From: Flavobacterium noncentrifugens
Lineage (GTDB): Bacteria; Bacteroidota; Bacteroidia; Flavobacteriales; Flavobacteriaceae
DNA: 64,000 bases
Assembly: GCF_900100375.1 (NCBI RefSeq)
Contig: NZ_FNEZ01000003.1
Span: 117,790 to 181,789, forward strand
Direction: 5' to 3'
The translations under genes were made by a program, and so were the position numbers. Shown piece by piece: positions 1 to 11,100 of the stretch; the first letter of the stretch is position 1; each line of letters starts with the position of its first letter. Under the pieces are notes generated by a model that was not told the origin of the DNA, did not search any database, and saw only the letters and a program-made list of their open reading frames with translations.

Positions 1-152
1 AGGACGGCAGCTAAACTTTTGAGATTGGCGGCGGTCTGGAAATTTGAAGGATTTTCAGGACGGCTGATGAGTTGTTCGAGATGGTGTTCCAGCTCGGACT
101 GAAATGGGATTTTGCAATCGCATTTTACTTCTACGGTAGGCGTAATTTTCAT
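1..152 (-). CDS. partial ORF running off the left edge
   Basis: Reading the minus strand from the ATG whose complement is at 150-152 gives about 50 codons without a stop to the window edge, beginning MKITPTVEVKCDCKIPFQSE and continuing with a Glu/His/Leu-rich helix. I do not recognise the family and only the N-terminus is visible, so length and function cannot be judged. The codon use is compatible with a real gene, but a chance ORF of 50 codons is possible. No signal peptide or membrane segment is seen. Confidence 0.4.
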   Translation of the reverse strand, partial: MKITPTVEVKCDCKIPFQSELEHHLEQLISRPENPSNFQTAANLKSLAAV

Positions 153-495
153 GGTTGTCAAGTTTTGGGTAGTATAAAGTTATGGCTACTACTGCTCAAA
201 AACTTTACAATATTCGCATTTTGCGATGTATTCTTTCCATTTTTCCACCTGAAATCACTTTTTTCGCTGTTTTAGAGAAGCGTCAATAGGCTATCCCAAA
301 GCCGCAGTATTCGGTATAGATTGCTGTGGATTACTATGGCGATAAAACATCAGGTAAAACTGCGTTTGCAATAGTCCGTTTGTGACGGCAATGGATTTTC
401 GGGAAAATTTGTGAATTTTAAAAGTAAATAGATAGTTATCCGAAACTACGAATACCCGCTTTATGATTTCATTAGGAAGCCGCTTTACATATACC
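153..495. other. intergenic stretch, no gene seen
   Basis: Between the left partial ORF and the hydrolase stop codon. AT-rich; the short ORFs in it overlap the hydrolase end or lack any family resemblance. It should hold the 5' region of the left ORF and the 3' end of the hydrolase transcript, but no clear hairpin terminator was found. Confidence 0.4.
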
Positions 496-1260
496 CTATT
501 TTTCGCGGCTGGGCTTGGACGAGCCATCCTGACTGTTGGTTGCAAGCTGGAAGATCAGCTGCGACAGCGACATAGGATCTGACCATTGCACATTATGGTC
601 GGTTCCAAGGCTGAAAACAGGCCATCCTTTATTTGCCGCGCGTCCGGCCATTTCTTTCCATCCGCAAGAGATGAAATATCCGGGCAATGTTTGTGCCCGC
701 CTGTTTTTAAGGACCAGCGTATCGGTAAATGTTTTTATAGGCTGCGGAACGTCTTTTGGCGGCAGCTTTCCTGCAGGTACCCATGTTGCCAACTGGTAAC
801 CGTTTGTTGTGCTTTTTTCCATTTCTTTATCGGTTTTTCCCCAGATCATCGCAATGCTTTCGCCGTTTTCAGGTATTGCAGCATCGACATATATGAGTTT
901 CTGTATTCTTTCCGGAATGCTGTCGGCCACGCCTGTGATCACCATCCCGCCATAACTGTGACCGACCAATACCACATCATGCAGGTCTTCATACAGTATG
1001 GTGTTTACCACATCGAGAATGTGCGTATGCAATCCTATTCCTGGAGAAGACAGGTGTACCCTTTCACCCAATCCTGTCAAAGATGGGCGGTATACGTTGC
1101 AGCCTTTTGCGGTAAGCAAGGAATCAACTTTGCGATAACCCCAACTGCCTCCGAATGCGCCCTGGACAATTACAACTGTCGGCCTGCGCGATTGCGCAGA
1201 CACCTGTTGGCAAACAGATAAAAACACCAACATTATGAGTACGTACATTGAATATTTCAT
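496..1260 (-). CDS. secreted alpha/beta hydrolase (esterase-like)
   Basis: A 254-residue alpha/beta-hydrolase-fold protein. Residues 1-22 form a Sec signal peptide (MKYSMYVLIMLVFLSVCQQVSAQ), so it should act in the periplasm or outside. The strand VVIVQGAFGGSW is the oxyanion-hole region, GHSYGG carries the nucleophile Ser of the GxSxG elbow, and TDHNVQ near the C-terminus carries the likely catalytic His. This arrangement resembles the plant methylesterase/salicylate esterase-like group (Abhydrolase_6), which cleaves small esters; the true substrate is unknown. It stands alone, with a long intergenic region upstream. Length is normal for the family. Confidence 0.85.
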   Translation of the reverse strand: MKYSMYVLIMLVFLSVCQQVSAQSRRPTVVIVQGAFGGSWGYRKVDSLLTAKGCNVYRPSLTGLGERVHLSSPGIGLHTHILDVVNTILYEDLHDVVLVGHSYGGMVITGVADSIPERIQKLIYVDAAIPENGESIAMIWGKTDKEMEKSTTNGYQLATWVPAGKLPPKDVPQPIKTFTDTLVLKNRRAQTLPGYFISCGWKEMAGRAANKGWPVFSLGTDHNVQWSDPMSLSQLIFQLATNSQDGSSKPSREK

Positions 1261-2109
1261 TACCTATTTTATTTGTGGAAAGACTCCAATAAAGCAGTTT
1301 ATATTTTTTGTTTTATGGGCTTCAGTTGCCCATGATGTATCAGTAAAGCCAATAAACATTCTTATTTCTGCATGCCCTGCGGCCAGATTTACCATTTATG
1401 CTGCGGTTAAAAAGATCTCCGTACGTCTATGCAACGGATTGCAAATTTGTTCAGTAAGAGGCATTCAAAATTTTTTGCGTAAAAATAGTCAAAATGTTGC
1501 AGAGTACCCCAAACCAACATTTCAATAACGCCACTTTGAATCGATACCGTCCGGATATCTTTTGCTTTTTAACTTCCGATTGATGACCTTTTAACTATAT
1601 CAGTGGGAACTGGCATAAAACAATTTGTGAGGATAATCAAAATGGTTGTTATAATCTTATTCATTGCACTTTTTTAAGAAAGACTATAAAACAGCTAAAA
1701 ATGTCACATTATTGTCAGAAGTATTTGATCTTTTTGATAAAGCTCTGAAGAAATACCCGAGATTGACAGGACGACTCACTGATGCCAAAACAGGTCTTGT
1801 ATTTGTGCTTTGCATTGGTATTTTTTTCTAACCGAGGTAATTTCGAAAACTTATGTAAACCCATCCAAGACCATGCCCCGAATGTTTTTTATTGCCGATA
1901 TGCGGCCTGCCTCGTGAGCCGATATCCGCTAGTAAGTGCCATAGCAAAAGCCGGCCAGGCTTCAGCACTTTTGCAACGCAACCAATCCTATAGATTGAGT
2001 CACCATATAGCCACCCGCGTAAGTTGCAACCTATTCGCGTAATCATGTAAATTGTCAGTATCTGGTAGTCCTACCTTTACCAACTGGGTTTTCACCAGCG
2101 CACCATTTT
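1261..2109. other. intergenic region of about 850 bp, no convincing gene
   Basis: Lies between two divergent genes (hydrolase on minus, histidine kinase on plus). The ORFs here are short, compositionally unlike proteins and have no recognisable motif. It presumably contains both promoters, but no unambiguous TTTG / TAnnTTTG pair was assigned. It may be decayed coding DNA. Confidence 0.4.
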
Positions 2110-4467
2110 ATGGAAATTTACAACAACCCTACTGCAGAACTCATATCCGTACCAGATTGCATCATTGAAGGTTCCATACTCATTTCGAAGCAGGGGCCTG
2201 TCCTTTATGCATCTACGGGAGCTACCTGCCTGCTTGGTTACAGCGAGAAAGATTTATTGGACATATCCGATTCACAGGAACTGGTATATGCCCCGGACCG
2301 TTTTGTTTATGCTTTATGGCTTTCGGAAACCCGCCATGCCATTGAAAACAACAATCAGGGTGTAGAGATGCGGCTGTTGCACTATAACGGCAGTGTACTA
2401 ACCTTTTTTTGCACGTTCCGCAAAATTGCGGACGGGAATGCAATCTGCCTGAATTTTAAAAGTGAACACCCTGCGCAGTTGGACGATGCTGCAAAACTTG
2501 TAGGCTTATACGATTGTGCCCGGGACATCATTAAAGGCCTCCGCCTCCGGAAGGACCGTTCGGGGATGCTTAAGGAAGCTGTCACCGTGGCTGCAGGTTG
2601 CGGCATTTTTGAAATGGTTTGGATCAGTGCGGCTGAAGCCGACACTACCGATTTCGGTTTGTTTCCTCCGGCCCTATTTTCTAAGATCACAGAAGAACAA
2701 GCAGAATATGCGTATGTCCGTGATGCACAGGCAAAAGCAATCCGTACCTTGAAGCCGGCCGCTACCCATGAAATCCCGCTGACGCTTTTTGCCCCGGATG
2801 CTTTTACAGACCTAAAAGGTTCTTTCGCAGCGTTGCCTTTTTCAGTCGACGGGGTGGTTTACGGGCTTTTAAATTTGTACCAGGGGTCGGAACAGTTTTT
2901 TTCTCCCAAAGCCCTGCAAATTTGCGCCGGCATTGCTGACGATATTTCTTATGCACTCCAACTCGAAAGCAATCAGCTGGACTTCATAGATGATGCACAG
3001 AAACTGCGCAGCAGCGAAATCAGGCTCAGGAATGCACAGGCGATCGGCAATACCGGAAATTTTGAGATCAATTTCAGGACCGGCAACGCCGTTTGGTCGG
3101 ATGAGGCACTGCGCATTTACGGGTTGTCTTCGGATGAAAAAGAGCAGTCGTATGAGAACTGGCTGTCTTTCGTACACCCCGAAGATCTGGATGCCGTAAA
3201 AAAAATCTCGTTTAACCGGGCCGATCCATACGATACGACATTCAGTTACCGCATTGTGCGCCGCGATGGCAGCATCAGGCATATCGCCATCCATTACGAA
3301 TATGAGTTGAATGACAAAGGTCGCGTGCTGGCCCTGTTTGGCACCGTACACGACATCACCGACATGAAAGCGGCCGAAACTGCACTGCTGCAATCTGAGC
3401 GCAACCTCCGACACATCGTGGACTGCATCCCACAGCTCATTTATGGCCTTGATGAGCAGGGCTTGTTTATATTTGTCAATAAAAGCTTTGCTTTTTTCTA
3501 TGGCAAAAAACCGGCCGACCTCATTGGGAAAGCCGTTACGGATGTGGTAAGCAATCTTAGTGAAAGCAACTCACTGCTCGACCTGGATCCGCGCATCATG
3601 ACCACAGGTCGCACTGGGGTACGCGAACTCGGACTTACGAATTTCAAAGACGAGCACAAAACCTTTACCACCATCCGTGTGCCGTATGCCCGGACAGCAA
3701 AAGGGCAAAAAGCGATCCTGGGCGTGGCCTACGACATCAGCAGCCAGAAAAAAGCAGAAGCGGAGCGCACGATGATGATCCAGGATATCAGCAGCCGCAA
3801 CCGCGACCTGGAGCAGTTCAGCTACATTGTTTCCCATAACCTGCGCTCCCCGGTTGCGAATATCATAGGGCTGTCGGAAGAATTGCGCTCCGACGGATAC
3901 GATGCCGAAACCAAAGCACTCATCTTGGACAAGCTCCTGTTTTCGGTACAACTGCTGGACCAGATCATCAGTGACCTCAATACCATACTCGAGATCAAGG
4001 ACAATCATTCTGAGAAAAAAGAAATTGTGTTGTTCAGCGAAGTGACCGATAATATCAACACGGCCATTCAGGACATTATCACTGCTGAAGATGTACATAT
4101 TACCACTGATTTTGACAGGGCTCCCGAAATTTACACGCTTAAAGGCTACCTTTACAGCATCTTCCAAAACCTGATCTCGAACAGTATCAAATACAAGCTG
4201 CACCATGCGGCACCGGTCATCCACATCCAGTCCGAAATTGTTGGCAACACTGTTGTCATCACCTATTCCGACAATGGCTTAGGCATTGACCTGAAAAAAA
4301 GAAGCCACGATGTATTTGGACTTTACAAACGCTTCCACAACCACAAACCCGGCAAAGGCCTCGGTCTGTTTATGGTGAAGACGCAGGTGGAAGCTTTGGA
4401 TGGGCATATTGGCATTGAAAGCAGCCCTGGAAAGGGCACGCGGTTTACCATAGTGTTTCCTGTGTAG
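2110..4467 (+). CDS. PAS-domain sensor histidine kinase
   Basis: A 785-residue soluble-looking sensor kinase. An N-terminal PAS-like segment (about 15-110) is followed by a GAF-like region (about 130-290), a second PAS/PAC (about 310-425, with YRIVRRDGSIRH and GTVHDITDMK), a third PAS (about 430-555), then HisKA and HATPase. The dimerisation motif FSYIVSHNLRSP places the phospho-acceptor at His576. The ATPase has an N box (NLISNSIKYK), G1 (DNGLGID) and G2 (GKGLGLFM). No transmembrane helix is evident, suggesting a cytoplasmic signal such as a ligand or redox state. No response regulator is adjacent, so it is an orphan kinase here. No receiver domain is fused. Confidence 0.92.
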   Translation: MEIYNNPTAELISVPDCIIEGSILISKQGPVLYASTGATCLLGYSEKDLLDISDSQELVYAPDRFVYALWLSETRHAIENNNQGVEMRLLHYNGSVLTFFCTFRKIADGNAICLNFKSEHPAQLDDAAKLVGLYDCARDIIKGLRLRKDRSGMLKEAVTVAAGCGIFEMVWISAAEADTTDFGLFPPALFSKITEEQAEYAYVRDAQAKAIRTLKPAATHEIPLTLFAPDAFTDLKGSFAALPFSVDGVVYGLLNLYQGSEQFFSPKALQICAGIADDISYALQLESNQLDFIDDAQKLRSSEIRLRNAQAIGNTGNFEINFRTGNAVWSDEALRIYGLSSDEKEQSYENWLSFVHPEDLDAVKKISFNRADPYDTTFSYRIVRRDGSIRHIAIHYEYELNDKGRVLALFGTVHDITDMKAAETALLQSERNLRHIVDCIPQLIYGLDEQGLFIFVNKSFAFFYGKKPADLIGKAVTDVVSNLSESNSLLDLDPRIMTTGRTGVRELGLTNFKDEHKTFTTIRVPYARTAKGQKAILGVAYDISSQKKAEAERTMMIQDISSRNRDLEQFSYIVSHNLRSPVANIIGLSEELRSDGYDAETKALILDKLLFSVQLLDQIISDLNTILEIKDNHSEKKEIVLFSEVTDNINTAIQDIITAEDVHITTDFDRAPEIYTLKGYLYSIFQNLISNSIKYKLHHAAPVIHIQSEIVGNTVVITYSDNGLGIDLKKRSHDVFGLYKRFHNHKPGKGLGLFMVKTQVEALDGHIGIESSPGKGTRFTIVFPV

Positions 4468-4823
4468 TTAACTGTGTTGCTACACAGCGAAAGGAAGGCT
4501 TTTCCAAGGGCGAGTCGCTTCGCTCTCAATGACAGGGCTTTTGAATTTGCTGTGTTGTTGGCCGTGTGGGTTGCTTTGATGTCGTTAGCAATGACGTTGC
4601 TGTACATGCGCATTGCGATTGTGAGTATGATCTTTAGTGCAGACTCAGCACGCGGTGTATTTGCCAGGCGTTGTCTTTGAGGCGCCAGAAAATCATGAAT
4701 TTTACAATTTTTACCCGGAAGTAAAAACGCAACGTGGCCGGTTGGGATGCCGTTAATCCGCTGTTAGGTATCATGCAATATGGCTCACCTATGTTCATAT
4801 TACACCTTAATTTCTTTAAATGA
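4468..4823. other. intergenic region without a supported gene
   Basis: Follows the histidine kinase stop. A 68-codon open frame at 4474-4680 has a protein sequence without family features, in DNA of the 'gagtcgcttcgctctcaatgacag' type that is typical of non-coding Flavobacterium spacer. No terminator for the kinase gene was identified with confidence. Confidence 0.35.
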
Positions 4824-4852
4824 AACGAGCCTGGTATTTCTCCAGGCTCGTT
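4815..4852 (-). terminator. rho-independent terminator of the small membrane protein gene
   Basis: An 11-bp stem with a 7-base loop (AACGAGCCTGG at 4824-4834 pairing with CCAGGCTCGTT at 4842-4852). On the minus strand it is followed by a T-rich stretch (TTTCATTTAAA), and it starts about 9 bp after the stop of the gene ending at 4861. Confidence 0.8.
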
Positions 4853-4860
4853 ATCTTTAT

Positions 4861-5085
4861 TTACTGGGATGGTTTTCTGCCACCTGCATCGCCCTTAAAA
4901 CGATAGAAAACAAAGAGAATCCCGGCAACCGCCAGCCATACCACTTTCCTGTTAATTGTCGCGGCAGGCGTATCATCACCCTGCAAATCGCCGTCTTCGT
5001 CTTCAGTTGGAAATTGTGCAAACATGATAAAATCGGAAAGCATTGCGAAACAAAAGATATAGGCTTTAAATAATGAAGTCTTCAT
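4861..5085 (-). CDS. small secreted protein with C-terminal membrane helix
   Basis: A 74-residue protein: hydrophobic N-terminal segment (LFKAYIFCFAMLSDFIMFAQ) that looks like a signal peptide, an acidic linker (FPTEDEDGDLQGDD), PAATINRK, then a C-terminal membrane helix (VVWLAVAGILFVFYRFK). Small proteins of this plan (acidic linker, 'P-x-I-N/D' then one helix) are common beside T9SS genes in flavobacteria, sometimes annotated as 'signal peptidase', which is not supported by any catalytic motif here. It sits 21 bp downstream of the giant T9SS gene and ends at a clear terminator, so it is probably the last gene of that unit. Role unknown. Confidence 0.7.
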   Translation of the reverse strand: MKTSLFKAYIFCFAMLSDFIMFAQFPTEDEDGDLQGDDTPAATINRKVVWLAVAGILFVFYRFKGDAGGRKPSQ

Positions 5086-5106
5086 GTAGATTTTGTTTAC
5101 GAAATT

Positions 5107-8100
5107 TTAATTGATTATTTTTTTTGTAACGGTAGTGCCGTTTTCCATCGCAATGCGCAGGATAAGTACCTGCAGTGGGCCTGCTGCATCAAGCCGCTCT
5201 TCGGCATCATGGATTCCGGATTTCTGAAACAACAGCCTTCCGCGGATATCAAACACTTTAACAGCATCCATCAATGCTTTGCCGCTGTTGATCACGATAG
5301 CGCCATTTTGCCTGTATGCGATTATACCGCCATTGCCCGCAACCGGATCATTAACAGCCAATGTATTGTCATAAAATATTTCAAAACGGTCGTTAAAATT
5401 TCCAGCTTCCGAGGCAAATGTGTAGGCGCCAACCTTTAAATTTTGGGTGGCAGCTGTTCGTTTGTCACGCAGGAAAATGTCCTGTTGTCCAGTAAAAATG
5501 CCGTCGGTATGGTCTATGGCAATGGTGTAATTGCCGTCGGACGGCGTTTTAAAATTCATCGCCACGACATCCGATGCTACAAATGGCGCGCGGCCCTGAA
5601 TGATGTATTCCGTCCCATCAAGGTATGACGAGAATGAAAGCGTCCCATCGTTCATATATTTGCCGTCGGTGCGGTCTACCCCATTTTCAGCGCCCTCCAT
5701 GTAAGCCAGTAGCGTTTGGCCAAAAGCACCATCGGAATTTGTGAGATTGAGCCAGATCCTGCTGCGCTGCGGCGTGTCCTGAAGTTTAAAAAACTGGCCC
5801 TCATTGGTGGCGTCGCTTCTCATTTCGTTGCCAAAAGACAAAGTACCGGTTGCGGGTGCAGCCAATGCTTTGACCAGGAATCCCTGCCCTATTTGTATCA
5901 ACCCGTTTGGAATTTCACTCGTATCTGATGCGGTCGCAATGGGTTCAACTCCAATCCCGCCTGCCTTGGTATAGGTTGCGTAGTACGCACTGGTAAGTTC
6001 GCCTGCCACTGGTGCATTGTTGCGTCGCCTCCAGAAATAAACCGTCCCTTCAATATTCTCCTGGTTGCCGTCAAGGAAAGCATCTGCGTCAAGCAGCGAA
6101 GGATATGGATTGGAAACCAAATTGAAGCGCTGGCCTGAAATGTCAAGCGGCAATGCAACCGGGCCGTTTACAGGTATCCCGACAAATTGACCCATCCACG
6201 GTAAAGCGGTTGCCGTTGCAGTATAAGCGATATGGTTGTTTGGCATCCGGATCAGGTAACCGGCACCTTTCCCGAACGTTGTGGCAAATGGGTCGGTAGC
6301 CGCGAATAAGCCGGTTCCCGTATTCAAAATATAAAAGCGGTTGTCTGTCGTTTGTGGAGAAAAGTTGTGCAGGTTTTCACTTCCGGTAACCGGCGAGCCC
6401 CACATCGTATAATCGAGCCTGAAGAGTGGTGTGCTGCTGCGCTGCACCACGATATTTCCAAAGTTTGATTCATTGGTCAGCTGGGTCAGGTTGGCATTAT
6501 TCGCGAAAGTCAGGCTGCCGCCATTGACAATTACCGCACCGTTCAGGGTTACATGCGCCTCAGACGGGATGGTAACGACAGCGCCATTGACAACAGTAAG
6601 GCTGCAGGCATGAATGGCTGCCGGCATGTTATAATTTGCCGTGATGACTGCGCTGGTCGAACTGTCAGGCGCGCCATTACTCCAGGAAGAACCGTTCCAG
6701 ATTGTTGATTTTACAATTATTTCAACCGCGTTTGAAAATACCACAGGACACACGCCACTTGAAATGGCAGCCCTGAAATACGTATTTGTTGTCACTGCGC
6801 CTGCATCAGCCCCGGTTAAAGTTCCCACTATCGTATTGATCGTGATCGGATTCGTAAAATCAGGATTGTCCGATCTTTGCCAATAAGCAATCTGGCCGGT
6901 ATATCCTGAAATTGTAATATCAGAAGGCGCGTATCCAAAACAAACCGTCTGGTTTGCCGAACTCACTCCGGTTGCTGCTGCCGGCGTAATCGTCACATTG
7001 GCGTTGGCAGTAGCCGAAATGCCATTGGCATCTTTTACCGTCACAGTATATGGAGTTGTCCCAACAACAGTGGTTGGCGGCGTGGCCGAAGCCTCAGTGC
7101 CAAGCCCGGCAGACCAGTTGTATGTGTAAGGCGCATCGCCACCCGTAACAGAAGCGGTAAGTTTCACCTCCTCGTTCCCGCAAAATGTGCCTGCCCCTGC
7201 GACCTGTGCCGTAAAATCACCCCCTTTGATGCCGGTGAAGAACGAAGGCTGGTTGGTTAATGGGGCATTTGCTGCTGTCAGCGTGAGCCCGCTCAAAGCC
7301 TGGTATTTCATCCATGGATTGGTTTGCACGTCAAAAATTCCTGTCAGCTGTGCCGCCACCATAGACGATGCCGGTGTAAGCAATTCGGGCGTGATGTAAT
7401 TTGCCGTGATGGTCGCTATAGCGCCTGTAATCCCGGTTTCCCTGACCGTCCAGTAACGGCTGATGTAATTTTGCAGGCTGTGGTTGTCAGGATGTATCGC
7501 ATCGGTCACCGAAACGCTGACAAAGGCATTTGAGAACGTCCCCGATGTCACGGCCACCGTAATTGGGCTGTATGCCGGGTTGCTTGTTTTTTCGCCTATC
7601 GGAAATAAATAAGATCCGGTGGCTGTAAAAGGCCTTTTGACTACCCCTGCACCATCGGCTACAATCATTTTTGTAACCCCGAAGGTTCCTGTTACTGCAT
7701 TTGCGCCAAGGGTCAGGTCATTGTTTCCAATCACAAGATTTCCGGCAAGCAGGTTTAATGTGCCGCTAACGGTTGTATTTTTAGCAAGAGCAATCTCTCC
7801 ACCGGTATTGTTGATCGTAAGGTTGTTGAATACCGGTGCCGTGTTCCCTCCTATAGTCTGCAAATCGGAACCATTCATTACCAGTGTCTTATTGGCAAAA
7901 TCGACTGCGCTGTCGAGCACCAGGTTCCCTGCAACATTTAAAGATGTTGGAAAAACGGCGCCGCTACCCGTGATGGTCAGGTTGTGGTAGGCCGCTAAAG
8001 TCCCTGTCGGGATCGCAATGGCCTGGCCGGTTCCCGAATATACGACCGTATTATCTATTGATCCTGCCGGAAAACTGCCCAGCAGGCTAAAATTCCCTGC

Positions 8101-11100
8101 GATGCGCATGACATTCCCGGTCAGCGGCCTTACGCTGGCACCTGAATTGATCGTGATGTTGTTAAAATTAGTAGCTCCTGCCATGGTAGCATCGGCATTG
8201 GTGAATATGACCCTGCTGCTTCCGGCACCGGTGTTGAATGTTCCGGTATTGATCCACGCTCCGGGGCCCAGGTTGATTGTAAGCTGGGAATTGTCGGGCG
8301 CATTCAGGATCCCGTCCTGCTCAATGTGGAGTGATCCCAATAAGTTTGCGGGATTCAGTAAAGGATCGTTAGGTGTCGTTGCAGCATCCGGTACCACCAC
8401 CGCAGTATTGTCTGACGGTGTCGCATTTGGCGTCCAGTTTGCTGCCGTGGTCCAACTGTCACTTACAGATCCGTTCCACGTTAACGAGCCCGCCATGGAT
8501 TCATCAAAAGTAAGGTTGACTGCGCCGAAAGATCCCACAAAATAAACCCCGACATTGACGTTGGTCAGTTCGATCCAGTTTTCATCCGTATTGAAATTTG
8601 ACCTGCCCTGCTCCAATGTCGTATTCGATGAAAAAATATGCGCGTAGTCCACGAGCCTGTTTTCATCATTTCCGTTTAGTTCGCTGTCCAGGTAATGCGA
8701 TTTGATCACCGCTTTTGTACCCGAACCGCCTGTCTGGGTAAAATCGTAGATGCGGTTTACCGCTCCGCTTCGCCACGATGGTGCCGTGCCAATGGCGGTC
8801 TTCAGGCTCATTGTAGTGGGTAGCGTACCCACATTCGGAAATAATATTGAAACATTCGGATGGCCGAAAGTATATAAAGTGTTTGCAGCGATCGTTGTGC
8901 GGGTTGTGATGCCAGTCACATCGCCGACACCTGTATTTGCGGCATTTGCACCCATCGTAAGCACATAACTGCCCATTGACAAACTCCCCATTGATGCCGA
9001 CGGATTGTTCTGGGGCAAATCCAAATTGCCATTTACCGAAATTGCACCTCCGGCCACTGCGCCACCGGTTGAAGCAACCGTCAGGTTGTTGTATGTTCCC
9101 GATACGGCAGTCTGCACGGCCGACAAAGCATCATAAACCACAGTTCCGTTGCCGGCCCAGGATTTGCCTGACGGAATAGCCAATGCGGTGGTATTTTGTG
9201 TACGCAGCGTTCCGTTTATTGAAATTGTGGCCAGGCTGCCTGTCAGGGCATTCGCACCCATGTTCAATATCTGGTCGAGCGCTACTGAAAGTGCGCCGTT
9301 CACCACTACCGGATTGAGCAGCGAAACGGTTTTGGGGGCAGCAAAACTGACCGTAAAGTTGTTGACAAGATTGGTCGTCCCGATAGTGGTCTGGTCAAAA
9401 CTCAGGGATGGGCTGCTGCTGCCGTTGATCGTAATATTCGACACAGCACTTCCTTTAAGTCCGCCAGCAATTGTATTGGTGACCGTTCCACCCAATGTAA
9501 GGGTATTGCTGCCAATGGCCAATTTGCCGCTGCTGACCGTAAGATTGGTCTGCACCGTCGTATCGCCTGATAAACTGGTATTGCCATGCAACACAAAATC
9601 ATCTGCAATGCCATTAAAAGCGGCATAATTCGTTGACGGATTGGCGGAAAGCATGATATCATCAAGCGCAAATTCGTCAAAGTCGGCAGTTCCGGAAACT
9701 ACCGCACCCGACCACCTGAGGTAGTAATAATTGTTGGCAGCGATATTTAAGCCGGTAATCGTGACCACCCTGTAGCTCGCTTTCCAGCCCGGTGCGGCAT
9801 CCGCGGCTTCGGCAGAAATGACATTGAGCTGCGGGATATTCGTATAGGCCGCATTGTCTGCGGAATGGCTGAAATTGAAGCTGCTCGAAGCGGCCTGGTC
9901 GTTGTATATGTAAACTTTATAACCGATGCTCAGCGATGTGATGGCAGCTCCGGTCTGGTTCTGGAAACGAAGCGATACCGACCCGGGACCAAAATCACCG
10001 GTGGCAGGCTGGATTCCCAATGCTGCATTGTTCGCCGAGGTGCTGAATGCGTAGATCCCGCCATCAGACACGCCTCCGGCAGATGCGCCACGGCCGAATC
10101 CGCCATTGTCATTGGTTCCGCTAAACGGAATTGTGCCGTCAACAAAACCTGTGGCCGACCAGCCATTGGAGTCAAGCATGCCCGAAGCAGGCACTGCCGA
10201 AATCCCGCTGCCCTGGAACACACCAGTATTTACGCCGGCCACCGTCGCATCAAACGTAATGGTATTTACAGTATTCTGGCTGGTGATCTGCCAACCGTAA
10301 GAAGCGTTGAGGGTCGTCCTGTTGCCTGTGGCCGCGGTGGTTGTCAGGTAATTTTCGGTCCCTGCCGCGCCATTGAATTCGTAGACCGCAACATGGTAAA
10401 CTGTTGCAGCAGCCAATCCGGTTGCGATGACCGAATTCCCGGTTCCTGAATAGACTACATAATTACCGGTTCCGATCTGTGATCCGTTTCCGAATGCCGC
10501 GGCTGCATTGTAACTGATCCCGTCAACCGGCGGCGCATTTACGGCGCTGCCACTGCGGATTAAAAGCAACCGTTTGGCGCCATTTCCATTGGTCCAGTTT
10601 ACCGTAAAACCTGAATCGGTTGTATTCGTGAAATTTACCGCAGATGCCTGTGTTGCAGGCTGCGCGGCCAATACCGGGGCAACGAAAAATTCATCTGCGC
10701 CCATATCCGGCTGGGTGGTGCTTCTCGTACTGCCATCAATATCGGTCGTGATTGCTGCTAAAGGCGTTCCGAGGTTGTCGAGTGTTGTATTGGAAGCGGC
10801 TGGCAGGTGCAGGTCGGTTGCTGACGTAAAAACGGGCAGGATATAGACTGAATTGGCGTCTTTTCCGGTAGCGGTTTTCCAATTCGCAAGCGATGCCCTG
10901 TCGCTGCCCAAAAACCCTACAGGCTGAGAATAATAATCGTTATAATCGATAAAAGTGTATGCTGAGGCAGCTACCGCCGAATACAATGCATAACGTGTAC
11001 CGGTGTGGCTGCTGTTCAGGAAAATGTTGTTGCGCACATCCAGTTCGCTTCCGCCGTTCACATACAATGCCGCTGAAGCACCGGTCTGGGCCGCAGCCAT

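Noticed and set aside
586..1221. 211-codon plus-strand ORF opposite the alpha/beta hydrolase
   Set aside because: Shadow of the hydrolase gene; the minus-strand product has a signal peptide and the GHSYGG motif.
4474..4680. 68-codon plus-strand ORF
   Set aside because: No start signal or family resemblance, and the DNA resembles non-coding spacer.
7619..8545. Plus-strand ORFs opposite the giant surface protein gene
   Set aside because: Shadows of low-complexity Thr/Asn/Ala-rich coding sequence.
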